A stretch of 18,990 nt of DNA. It comes from an uncultured Lachnospiraceae bacterium (GTDB lineage Bacteria; Bacillota; Clostridia; Lachnospirales; Lachnospiraceae). The notes under the pieces were generated by a model. It was given only the letters and a program-made list of their open reading frames with translations. It searched no databases and had not been told where the DNA came from. The translations under genes and the position numbers were made by a program. Of the stretch, positions 6,821-14,013 are shown one piece after another. How positions within the stretch are numbered: the stretch's first letter is position 1; each line of letters opens with the position of its first letter. The stretch is from positions 1-18,990 of the forward strand of contig CAMNQN010000038.1 in NCBI GenBank assembly GCA_946549155.1. Direction: 5' to 3'.

Positions 6821-7149
6821 GACAGATTTTAAAAAAAAGAGAGGGCGCGTCCATGGTTTCCGTGCTCGCCGCCTTCGCTCTGCTGTTGCTGGCTGTGGCG
6901 ATGCTCTCCACTGCCATGGCGGCAGCACGGAATATGCTGGTGAAAACGGAGCAGAATGACAGGAAATATACCCGGGCCCTGGAGGAGTTTTACCGGGAGT
7001 ATGAGGCCGGGGGAGCCTTGGACGGAAGTGAAATCTGTTTCAGAAGCGGGGATGGAGAGCGCTTTTTTGTGAAAGGCAGCCTGAAAGAGGTGGAAACTGC
7101 GGACGGCGGGCTTCACTTTTTCTATTATCAGTATCCGTCGAAGCCGTAA
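6790..7149 (+). CDS. small pilin-like membrane protein lacking Glu5
   Basis: The frame opens with ATG at 6790, overlapping the previous gene by 31 bases. ATG at 6808 is a good alternative, with GGGA six bases upstream. The 119-residue product has a short basic leader (RQILKKREG), then ASMVSVLAAFALLLLAVAML. The leader and Gly fit a prepilin cleavage site, but mature position 5 is Ser. The rest is about 75 residues with no further membrane segment. Tight packing between other pilin-like genes supports a role in the same machine. I cannot name an orthologue. Confidence 0.65.
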   Translation: MEMGTGMAGIRQILKKREGASMVSVLAAFALLLLAVAMLSTAMAAARNMLVKTEQNDRKYTRALEEFYREYEAGGALDGSEICFRSGDGERFFVKGSLKEVETADGGLHFFYYQYPSKP

Positions 7150-7237
7150 GCGGCGTGGAATAAAAATGCGGGTAAGAGAAAGAAGGGCGAAGGGCCGGAA
7201 CAGGAATATGGGTGAAACAGAGGAATGAAGGAAGAGG

Positions 7238-7885
7238 ATGGAGAACGGAAAACACAGGCGGAATAGAAAATTGCGGCTGCTTTGGCGGAAATGGAAAGTG
7301 ACAGGGGCGGATGGGCTGACTCCCGGACGGGAGGGCTCCACCATGGCGGAGCTGATCGTTGCCTTTGCGCTGCTTGGCATTTTTCTTGCCGTAGCAGCCA
7401 TGGTGACAGGCATCTATTTTCGGACCTTCACCAGAACCAGGGAATACGGCAGCCAGCGTATTCTGGCTTCCACCCTGCTGGACGCCATTGAATATGAACT
7501 GGGGGCGGCAGTGAAAAATGCCGGATATGAAAGCGCGGATTTGACGCCAGGCAGCGGAAGCGTAAGCTACTTAGACAGCGACGGCACGCCGTCACGGCTG
7601 ACGGTAGATGAAAACGGATATCTCCGGATTGCCCGCGGTGCGGATGCGGCCCCGGAGGAAGCCCTGGATTCGGAGGCGTCCGCTCTGTTTCCGGAGCCCG
7701 TCCTGCTTTACGGCAGTCCCGTCTATGGCCGCAGCCGCATTGCCGGTCTGTCCTTTGGGCCTCTGGAGGGAGCGGCGGAGAAGCATCTGGTGAAGGTGAC
7801 CCTGAGTCTGGAGAGCGGCCAGTTTTCTGGAATGACCTGTGAGACCAGCCGTGTGGTGTACTGTTACAATTTGGAGGAATTATGA
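7238..7885 (+). CDS. minor prepilin-like protein
   Basis: GGAAGAGG directly precedes the ATG at 7238. The 215-residue product has a long basic leader ending LTPGREG, cleavage predicted after Gly33, then STMAELIVAFALLGIFLAVAA with Glu at mature position 5 (E38). The size and the long helix continuing to about residue 75 (RTREYGSQRILASTLLDAIEYEL) resemble PilW/GspJ-type minor pilins. It overlaps pilD by four bases (ATGA), and a GGAGG site for pilD lies within its 3' end. Confidence 0.8.
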   Translation: MENGKHRRNRKLRLLWRKWKVTGADGLTPGREGSTMAELIVAFALLGIFLAVAAMVTGIYFRTFTRTREYGSQRILASTLLDAIEYELGAAVKNAGYESADLTPGSGSVSYLDSDGTPSRLTVDENGYLRIARGADAAPEEALDSEASALFPEPVLLYGSPVYGRSRIAGLSFGPLEGAAEKHLVKVTLSLESGQFSGMTCETSRVVYCYNLEEL

Positions 7886-8670
7886 AGGAACTGCAGCATT
7901 TAGACCCTTCGGTTTTTTGGGGGCTTCTGTTATTTTTATTTGTTTTTGGAAGCTGTGTCTTTTCTTTTTTAAATGTGGTGATTTACCGGGTGCCCCGGCA
8001 TCTGGGGTTTGTGAAGGGAAGGAGCTGTTGTCCTGCCTGCGGGGCCCGGCTTCGCTTTGAGGACCTGGTTCCCATTGTAAGCTGGGTGGCCTTGAAAGGG
8101 CGCTGCCGTTACTGCAAGGCGCCTATTTCCTTCCGGGATACGGCGGTGGAACTTCTGGGCGGTGTGCTGGCCTGCCTTTGCTTTTTGCGTTATGGCTTCA
8201 GTATGCGGGCGATGGTTGCGTTTCTGTTTTTAGCTGTTGGTACGGCCATCTCCCTGGTGGATCTGGACACGCTGGAGATACCGGACGGGTTTCTGGCTGC
8301 GGTACTGGTGCTTAGCGCGCTGTCGGTTCCTGCATTTCCGGAGATTACGATCTCCCAGCGGGCGGCGGGCTTTTTTATCGTCAGTGTTCCCATGCTGCTT
8401 TTAACGCTGAAAATTCCAGGAGCCTTTGGCGGAGGCGATATCAAATATACCGCCGCGGCAGGGCTGCTGCTGGGATGGAAAAACAGCCTGTTGGCGGTGT
8501 TTCTGGCGATTGTCTCCGGAGGCATTTACGGCGCGTTTCTGCTGGTATTCCGGAAGGGCGGCAGAAAGGACCGGTTTGCCTTTGGCCCCTTTCTCTGTGC
8601 AGGCATGGCGGCGGCCCTGCTGTGGGGAGAAGCGTTTTTTGAGTGGTATATGGGCGTGATGGGGCTGTAA
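7882..8670 (+). CDS. pilD: prepilin peptidase / N-methyltransferase
   Basis: The 262-residue membrane protein has the A24 aspartic prepilin peptidase layout. The N-terminal motif FGSCVFSFLNVVIYRVP is followed by a zinc-binding cytoplasmic loop with C50-x2-C53 and C75-x2-C78. Two catalytic Asp motifs follow: VDLDTLEIPD (D127) and GGGDIK (D186). About seven hydrophobic segments are visible. It removes the leader peptides of the prepilins encoded just upstream and methylates their new N-termini. With the Cys loop intact and normal length, it should be bifunctional. Start choice is firm: GGAGG lies four bases before an ATG that overlaps the previous stop. Confidence 0.95.
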   Translation: MKELQHLDPSVFWGLLLFLFVFGSCVFSFLNVVIYRVPRHLGFVKGRSCCPACGARLRFEDLVPIVSWVALKGRCRYCKAPISFRDTAVELLGGVLACLCFLRYGFSMRAMVAFLFLAVGTAISLVDLDTLEIPDGFLAAVLVLSALSVPAFPEITISQRAAGFFIVSVPMLLLTLKIPGAFGGGDIKYTAAAGLLLGWKNSLLAVFLAIVSGGIYGAFLLVFRKGGRKDRFAFGPFLCAGMAAALLWGEAFFEWYMGVMGL

Positions 8671-8700
8671 GCGGAGGGCCTGGGATTAGGAGAGCGAAGG

Positions 8701-9900
8701 ATGAAAAAATTCAGATTTACGGCGAAGAACGCGGAGGGGAAGAATATCACCGGAGTGCGGGAGGCAAAAGACCAGTCCGAGCTGCATGACCGGCTGCGGG
8801 AAACGGGCTTATTCCTGGTATCCTGCCGGGAGCTTCAGAGTGATTTTGCTTCTAAGCGGATTAAGGAAAAATACCTGGCTGAGTTTTGCCGGGAGTTGGG
8901 GACTTTATTGGAAGCCGGGGTTCCGCTGGTGCGGGCGCTGGCCATTTTAACAGAGGAAGAAAATGTCAAACCCAGGCACCGGATGGTTTATGGGAGGCTG
9001 CTGGTTTCCGTAAGGCAGGGGGAGGCCTTGTCAGATGCTATGGAGAGCCAGAAAGACGCCTTCCCGGCCTTGCTGGTCAACATGATACGGACGGCGGAGC
9101 GCAGCGGCAGTATGGCCCAGACCTGCCTCCAGCTGGGAAAATATTACGACCGGGAATATCGGGTAAAAAGCAAGCTGAAAAGTACGCTGGCTTACCCGGC
9201 GGTTCTGGGGGTACTGATTGTGGCGGTGGTGGTGTTTCTGTTTACCTGTGTGCTGCCCCAGTTCCAGGTGCTGTTCCAGGCCATGGAGTCACTGCCCTGG
9301 TACACCCGGTTTTTGATGGCGCTCAGTGATTTTTTAAGAAACTATTGGTTTCAGACGTTTCTGGCGCTGGCTGTGCTTGGGGAGGCGGTGCATCTGCTGT
9401 TTCTCCTTCCGCGAATCAGGAGGGAGAGGGATCGGTGGAAGCTTCATCTTCCGGTGCTTGGCAGGCTGCTTAGAACCATATATACGGCCAGATTTGCCCG
9501 TACCCTAAGCTCCCTCTATACCGCAGGGCTGCCAATGATTTCCGCCCTGCAGATCGGCAGCCGGATTATCGGAAATGCTTATCTGGAGGAACAGTTTGTC
9601 CAGGTGATTGAGAAAGTCCGGGCGGGCCAGCCCTTGTCCGCGGCGCTCTGGGCGGTGGACGGCTTTGTGAAGAAGTTTTCCTCTGCGGTTATGATCGGGG
9701 AGGAGACGGGAAAGCTGGATGAAATGCTGGAAAGCATGGCGGAGTCCCTGGACTACGAGGCGGAACAGGCCATAGACAGAATGATGACGCTGATCGAGCC
9801 GGCGATGATTGTGATGATGGCAGTGATTGTGGGTTTTATTATGATTGCCGTGATTACTCCGATTTATGGCTCTTATCAGTCCTTAGGAGATGTGTACTGA
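8701..9900 (+). CDS. pilC: type IV pilus inner-membrane platform protein
   Basis: The 399-residue product matches the GspF/PilC family in length and layout: a short N-terminal region, then two homologous T2SSF cytoplasmic domains. The first (about 60-170) contains CRELGTLLEAGVPLVRAL; the second (about 265-370) contains ARTLSSLYTAGLPMISAL. Three membrane segments are visible: after each domain (VLGVLIVAVVVFLFTCVLP; EPAMIVMMAVIVGFIMIAV) and one between (TFLALAVLGEAVHLLFLLP). It couples PilB ATP hydrolysis to extraction and addition of pilins. It lies 30 bp after pilD. Confidence 0.95.
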   Translation: MKKFRFTAKNAEGKNITGVREAKDQSELHDRLRETGLFLVSCRELQSDFASKRIKEKYLAEFCRELGTLLEAGVPLVRALAILTEEENVKPRHRMVYGRLLVSVRQGEALSDAMESQKDAFPALLVNMIRTAERSGSMAQTCLQLGKYYDREYRVKSKLKSTLAYPAVLGVLIVAVVVFLFTCVLPQFQVLFQAMESLPWYTRFLMALSDFLRNYWFQTFLALAVLGEAVHLLFLLPRIRRERDRWKLHLPVLGRLLRTIYTARFARTLSSLYTAGLPMISALQIGSRIIGNAYLEEQFVQVIEKVRAGQPLSAALWAVDGFVKKFSSAVMIGEETGKLDEMLESMAESLDYEAEQAIDRMMTLIEPAMIVMMAVIVGFIMIAVITPIYGSYQSLGDVY

Positions 9901-9965
9901 CAGAAGGCTTTGGAAGGCTGCGGCCGGCAGGTCGCGGCCAGTGATCGCAAAATGAGAGGATAGGT

Positions 9966-11423
9966 ATGATTACTTCCGTTTATTTATCAAACAATACGGT
10001 CTGCGTGGTTTTGGGAACCGGGAGCAGTAAGCGGGCAAGGGTAAACCGCGCCTGGCATTTGACGCTGAAGGAGGGCGGCCTGATTAATGGGATTGTCACC
10101 GATGAGGAGAAGCTGAAATCCCAACTGAAGCGTTTCTGGATGGAAAATGGGATTCCCAGGAAGAATGTGCGGCTGGTGCTGGAGAGCTCCCGGCTGATCT
10201 CCCGCCAGGTGGAGCTTCCGAAGATGAAGAAAAAGCAGCTTCGCCAGCTCCTGCCCGGAGAGTTTACGGATATTGAGCAGCAGCAGGAGATCCTGTATGA
10301 ATATGTGCTGGTCCCTGGCGAGGCGGGAAAGCCCCGGGTGAAGGCGGTGGCGGCCGAGCGGCAATATGTGGAAACATTTCTGCGGATTTTCCGGGAAATG
10401 GAGATTGTACTGAAGAGCATCACCGTAGGAAGAAATGTGTTGGTGCAGATGCTTGAAACGATGAAAGGGATCCGGGGCAGGGAGCTGGTGTTCCAGGTGC
10501 TGGATGGGGATATGATGACCAGCCTGCTGTGTTCCGGCGGCCGGGTCGTTTATTCCACACAGAAAAGAATTTTTGCGGAGGAGCCAAAGGAGTATGCCGG
10601 AGAGATTCTTCGTTCGGTGAATCGGCTGTGGCAGTTTCAAATGACCCGGCAGAAGGAGCGGCCCATCACGAAGGTATTTCTGGCAGGGGTTTCGGAGGAG
10701 ACAGCGGCGGCCTGCCGGGAGAGAAGCGGAGAACTGAACGGGACAATTGAGCTGTCGGCGCTGAGCCTGGAGAAAAATATCCGTTTCCCCAAATGTCCCG
10801 GGGAGGTGGGCGGCTACCTGTTTGCGGTGGGCGGCCTGATGGCAAAGAAGGATGGAATTAACCTGGCGAAGGCGGCCAGGCGCAGGGCCCAGGAGAAAAA
10901 GGATGCGTCCCGGTTCTGGGGGATGGCCCGGCTGCCCTTGATTCTGCTGGCGGGATTGTCTCTGATTTGGGGAGCGCTGGTGTTCCGGAATCAGCTTCGG
11001 CAGCAGGAGCTGGAGGAGCTGCAGGGATTTTTGCAGGGAGAAGAAAATGTGGCACTGGCAGGCCAGGCGGAAGCGATGGAGGAGGAGAGCCGGGAACTGG
11101 AAAAGAAAATCGCGTCGGTGGAGGCGATGAATGAGAGTTTACGCTCTTATCCGGGAATGAATCGGGATACGGAGCAGGCGTTAAGAGACTGCGCCGGGGA
11201 AGGGGTGGAATTTGAGATCAACGGCTATGACGGGGACCGTGGTGTGCTGGAGCTGGACGGCAGTGCGAAGGAGGTGTCCTCCATCAGCGGGTTTGTAGAC
11301 CGGATGCAGGAGCTGGATATTCTGGAGGCCGTTGATTATTCCGGATATGAGTATGATTTCGGCAAAGAGAGCTATCGGTTCCAGGTGGAATGCAAATTGG
11401 CAGGAGGGGAGGCTGAAGAATGA
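9966..11423 (+). CDS. PilM-PilN fusion protein
   Basis: The 485-residue protein combines two normally separate alignment-complex subunits. Residues 1-297 resemble the actin-like PilM, with motifs such as GLINGIVTDEEKL, ESSRLISRQVELP and VGGYLFAVGGLM. From I298 the sequence reads INLAKAARRR, resembling the N-terminal INLLP-R motif of PilN, which normally docks into PilM. A membrane segment (about 321-340, LPLILLAGLSLIWGALVF), a coiled coil and a PilN-like C-terminal domain (FVDRMQELDILEAVDYSGY) follow. PilMN and PilO link the ATPase in the cytoplasm to the outside of the membrane. The usual N-terminal DIG phosphate-binding motif of PilM is replaced (VYLSNNTVCVV), so nucleotide binding is doubtful. 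GAGAGGA lies about five bases before the ATG. Confidence 0.82.
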   Translation: MITSVYLSNNTVCVVLGTGSSKRARVNRAWHLTLKEGGLINGIVTDEEKLKSQLKRFWMENGIPRKNVRLVLESSRLISRQVELPKMKKKQLRQLLPGEFTDIEQQQEILYEYVLVPGEAGKPRVKAVAAERQYVETFLRIFREMEIVLKSITVGRNVLVQMLETMKGIRGRELVFQVLDGDMMTSLLCSGGRVVYSTQKRIFAEEPKEYAGEILRSVNRLWQFQMTRQKERPITKVFLAGVSEETAAACRERSGELNGTIELSALSLEKNIRFPKCPGEVGGYLFAVGGLMAKKDGINLAKAARRRAQEKKDASRFWGMARLPLILLAGLSLIWGALVFRNQLRQQELEELQGFLQGEENVALAGQAEAMEEESRELEKKIASVEAMNESLRSYPGMNRDTEQALRDCAGEGVEFEINGYDGDRGVLELDGSAKEVSSISGFVDRMQELDILEAVDYSGYEYDFGKESYRFQVECKLAGGEAEE

Positions 11424-12169
11424 CATTTATGACGGAAAAGGATAAAAAACTGCTGTATGCCCTGACAGTGGTGGTGATTCTGTTTGTGTTCCTGAATTAT
11501 TTGATTTTTCCCCAGCTTCGCCGGGCGGAGGAGCTGGATGACAAGATAAAACAGGCGGAATTTGAGCAAATGCAGATGCAGCAGAGCGTCCTCTCCATGT
11601 CAGGAAAGGATAAAACGATCCGCCGGCAGCAGGAGCGGCTGGCGGAGGCATCGGCGGCTTATTATCCGGAAATGGCCAGTCAGGAGATTGACCGGAAGAT
11701 CGGAGAGCTGCTGGCAAAAAACGGGCTTACTGTGCTGGAGATGGAGATCGGGATGCCGCAAAGCCCCGCTAAGCTGGAGCCCTATGTATCCGCTTTGGAT
11801 GTGGGAAAGACCCAGACAGAAAACGATGGGAAAAAAACGCAGACGCAGACAGATCCGGATCAGGACGCCCAGCTTATGGCGCAGGCCCGGGCCAAGGAGC
11901 CACAGAACGGCATAACGGCAGAGCGGGCGGCAGAGCCGGAAAATACGGTGATTTATGACGCGAAGGTACAAGTGACTGCGGTGGGAAGCGGGGAGAGCTG
12001 CAGCGCGTTTCTGGATATGCTGGCGGCAGACTGTCCCGCCATCCGGGTGGCCGGATACAGCTTCCAGCCGCAGCCTGCCGGGGAAAGTCTTGCCGATAGG
12101 GAGACGGATGGCGCCGGGGAGGCAAAGCGCTTAAAGCTGGAGCTGGAGATCTATATGTACGTTGATTGA
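11420..12169 (+). CDS. PilO-like pilus alignment protein
   Basis: The ATG at 11420 overlaps the PilMN stop (ATGA) after a strong GGAGGGGAGG site; ATG 11429 is an alternative. The 249-residue product has a short cytoplasmic tail, one membrane helix (LLYALTVVVILFVFLNYLIFP), a coiled coil (about 30-75) and a C-terminal ferredoxin-like region (VIYDAKVQVTAVGSGESCSAFLDML). This is the PilO/GspM plan. Residues about 130-170 form a hydrophilic, low-complexity insertion (KTQTENDGKKTQTQTDPDQD) not typical of PilO. Its place between PilMN and PilB matches canonical pilMNO order. Sequence identity to named PilO proteins is probably low, so the call leans on layout and context. Confidence 0.75.
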   Translation: MTFMTEKDKKLLYALTVVVILFVFLNYLIFPQLRRAEELDDKIKQAEFEQMQMQQSVLSMSGKDKTIRRQQERLAEASAAYYPEMASQEIDRKIGELLAKNGLTVLEMEIGMPQSPAKLEPYVSALDVGKTQTENDGKKTQTQTDPDQDAQLMAQARAKEPQNGITAERAAEPENTVIYDAKVQVTAVGSGESCSAFLDMLAADCPAIRVAGYSFQPQPAGESLADRETDGAGEAKRLKLELEIYMYVD

Positions 12170-12233
12170 CTGTGCCTGAGGATTTTAATCCTGCAGCGCA
12201 GGGAGTGAGAAGGAAATGGAATAGGAGTTGGAT

Positions 12234-13913
12234 ATGGCTGGATATACAAACGTCCGCATCGGTGAGGTGCTGAAGGATTATGGATACATCTCGGATCAGG
12301 AGATAGAGGAAGCGCTGGAATATCAGAAGGAGCATCAGGATGTCCGTATGGGCAGCGCACTGATCGAGATGGGGTTTATCACGGAGAAGCAGATGCTGCA
12401 GGCTCTGGCGGTCCGGCTGAATCTGAAGCAGGTGGATTTGGGAACGGAGGTCATTGACACGGCGGCTCTGGAGAAGATTCCCCAGGCTCTGGCGGAAAAG
12501 TATCTGATTCTGGCGCTGAGGGAAAAGGAGAATGTGCTGACCGTGGCGGTAAACGATCCTCTGAACTTCTATGCTCTGGAGGATATCCGCCAGCTTACCG
12601 GCATGGAGACGGAGATTATGCTGTGCGAACGGGAGCCCCTTGGCAGCGCGATCCGTTATTATTATTCCGAGATTTCCGCAAGGCGGGCCGCCAAAGCGGC
12701 CAACGATACCATGGAGCCCCGAGAATTGGAGGAGATCAGGGTGGAGGAGGGAGACGGGGATACCCCCATTATTCATCTTCTGGACAGCCTGATCCGCCGC
12801 GCTTACAATATTAATGCCAGCGATATCCACATTGAGCCCTTTGAGGATAAGACGCTGGTGCGGATGCGAATCGACGGGACCATCACAGACTATGTGTCGT
12901 TACAGAAAAAGGTACATCCATCGCTGGTGGCCCGGGTGAAAATACTGTCCGATCTGGATATCGCGGAGCACCGGATTCCCCAGGACGGACACTGCCGGGT
13001 GAAGGTGGACAACATGGGGGTCAATATTCGTGTCTCTGTGATTCCTACGGTATTTGGGGAAAAGGCGGTCCTGCGCCTTCTGGTGGAAAATAACCGAATC
13101 GAGCGGGCGCAGACCTTTGGCATGGATCCGGAGAATTGTGAAAAATTCCGGAAGATGCTGGCGTTTCCCTACGGGATGATTTATCTCACCGGGCCTACCG
13201 GCTCAGGAAAATCCACCACCCTGTACATGGCGCTGGAGGAGCTGACCAAACGGCAGGTGAACATTTCCACGATTGAGGATCCGGTGGAGAAGCATGTGGC
13301 CCGGGTGAATCAGATGCAGGTAAACCGGCAGGCGGGCCTTACCTTTGAGACAGGACTGCGGGCTCTTTTGCGTCAGGACCCGGATATTATTATGGTGGGG
13401 GAGACCAGAGATTCCCAGACGGCCCAGATTTCCGTGCGGGCGGCCATCACCGGCCATCTGGTACTGTCTACGCTGCACACCAATGACGCGGTATCCTCCA
13501 TCGTCCGTCTGCTGGACCTGGGGCTGGAGCCGTATCTGCTGGCCAATTCTCTGGCGGGACTGGTGGCCCAGCGGCTGGTGAGGAAGGTCTGCCCCTACTG
13601 CGGGGAGGAGATTCCGGTGCCTGACCAGGACCGGGAATTTCTGGACGGCCGGGTGGAAACGGTGCGGGCGGCCAGAGGATGCCGGCGCTGCAATTACACG
13701 GGCTACAGCGGACGTATCGCCATTCACGAGATGGTGGTTATCGATCAGGAGCTGCGCCGCATGATTAACCAGAATGCCTCCATCAGCGAGATCACCCGCT
13801 ACGCGGTGGAGGAACAGGGGATGAAAACGCTGCGCCAAAGCGGGATCCGGCTGGTGGAGCAGGGAATCACCACGGTGGAGGAGCTGCGCAGGGCCGCCTA
13901 TTTTTCAGATTAA
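12234..13913 (+). CDS. pilB: type IV pilus extension ATPase with MshEN-type N-domain
   Basis: I chose the ATG at 12234 because AGGAG (12223-12227) lies six bases upstream; a TTG at 12228 is in frame but too close. The 559-residue GspE/PilB-family hexameric ATPase powers pilin assembly. Walker A GPTGSGKS is at about 320-327, Walker B DPDIIMVGE at about 382-390, and the His box TGHLVLSTLHTND follows. The zinc site is C453/C456 and C483/C486, typical of PilB and absent from PilT. Residues 8-31 (R-x-G-x2-L-x3-G-x-I-x4-I-x3-L-x2-Q) and 38-61 form two tandem 24-residue MshEN motifs, which bind c-di-GMP in this family. It is the last gene of the pilus operon; no pilT follows. Confidence 0.95.
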   Translation: MAGYTNVRIGEVLKDYGYISDQEIEEALEYQKEHQDVRMGSALIEMGFITEKQMLQALAVRLNLKQVDLGTEVIDTAALEKIPQALAEKYLILALREKENVLTVAVNDPLNFYALEDIRQLTGMETEIMLCEREPLGSAIRYYYSEISARRAAKAANDTMEPRELEEIRVEEGDGDTPIIHLLDSLIRRAYNINASDIHIEPFEDKTLVRMRIDGTITDYVSLQKKVHPSLVARVKILSDLDIAEHRIPQDGHCRVKVDNMGVNIRVSVIPTVFGEKAVLRLLVENNRIERAQTFGMDPENCEKFRKMLAFPYGMIYLTGPTGSGKSTTLYMALEELTKRQVNISTIEDPVEKHVARVNQMQVNRQAGLTFETGLRALLRQDPDIIMVGETRDSQTAQISVRAAITGHLVLSTLHTNDAVSSIVRLLDLGLEPYLLANSLAGLVAQRLVRKVCPYCGEEIPVPDQDREFLDGRVETVRAARGCRRCNYTGYSGRIAIHEMVVIDQELRRMINQNASISEITRYAVEEQGMKTLRQSGIRLVEQGITTVEELRRAAYFSD

Positions 13914-13921
13914 AAAAACAG

Positions 13922-13950
13922 TTGCATTGCGGAAAAGTTTATAGTATAGT
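13922..13950 (+). promoter_or_regulatory. promoter for carAB
   Basis: TTGCAT (13922-13927) and TATAGT (13945-13950) are 17 bases apart, nine bases after the pilB stop. The leader to the carA start is about 57 nt and shows no attenuator hairpin, so regulation by PyrR-type attenuation is not evident. No terminator separates pilB from it, so read-through from the pilus operon is possible. Confidence 0.65.
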
Positions 13951-14013
13951 TCATGAGAGAAAAAACATGACATGAGAATTATGACGTAAAGAGGAAAGGA
14001 ATACGGTGAAAGT

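Noticed and set aside
5789..6928. 379-residue minus-strand open frame opposite the minor pilin genes
   Set aside because: The product is Pro/His/Arg-rich with no domain, and it lies opposite frames with clear leader and membrane segments and coupled starts.
4405..8670. Type II secretion or competence (ComG) locus instead of type IV pilus
   Set aside because: The PilM-PilN-PilO set, a dedicated PilD and the MshEN-type PilB fit a type IV pilus. Competence operons of this phylum lack PilM/N/O. Sequence alone cannot exclude a DNA-uptake role for the pilus.
9901..9965. Possible terminator between pilC and the PilMN gene (GCGGCC repeated)
   Set aside because: The GCGGCC words form only a short imperfect stem and no T-run follows, so this looks like ordinary operon spacing.
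11874..12830. 318-residue minus-strand open frame opposite the PilO/PilB genes
   Set aside because: It overlaps the unmistakable PilB N-terminus on the + strand and has no start signal or family resemblance.
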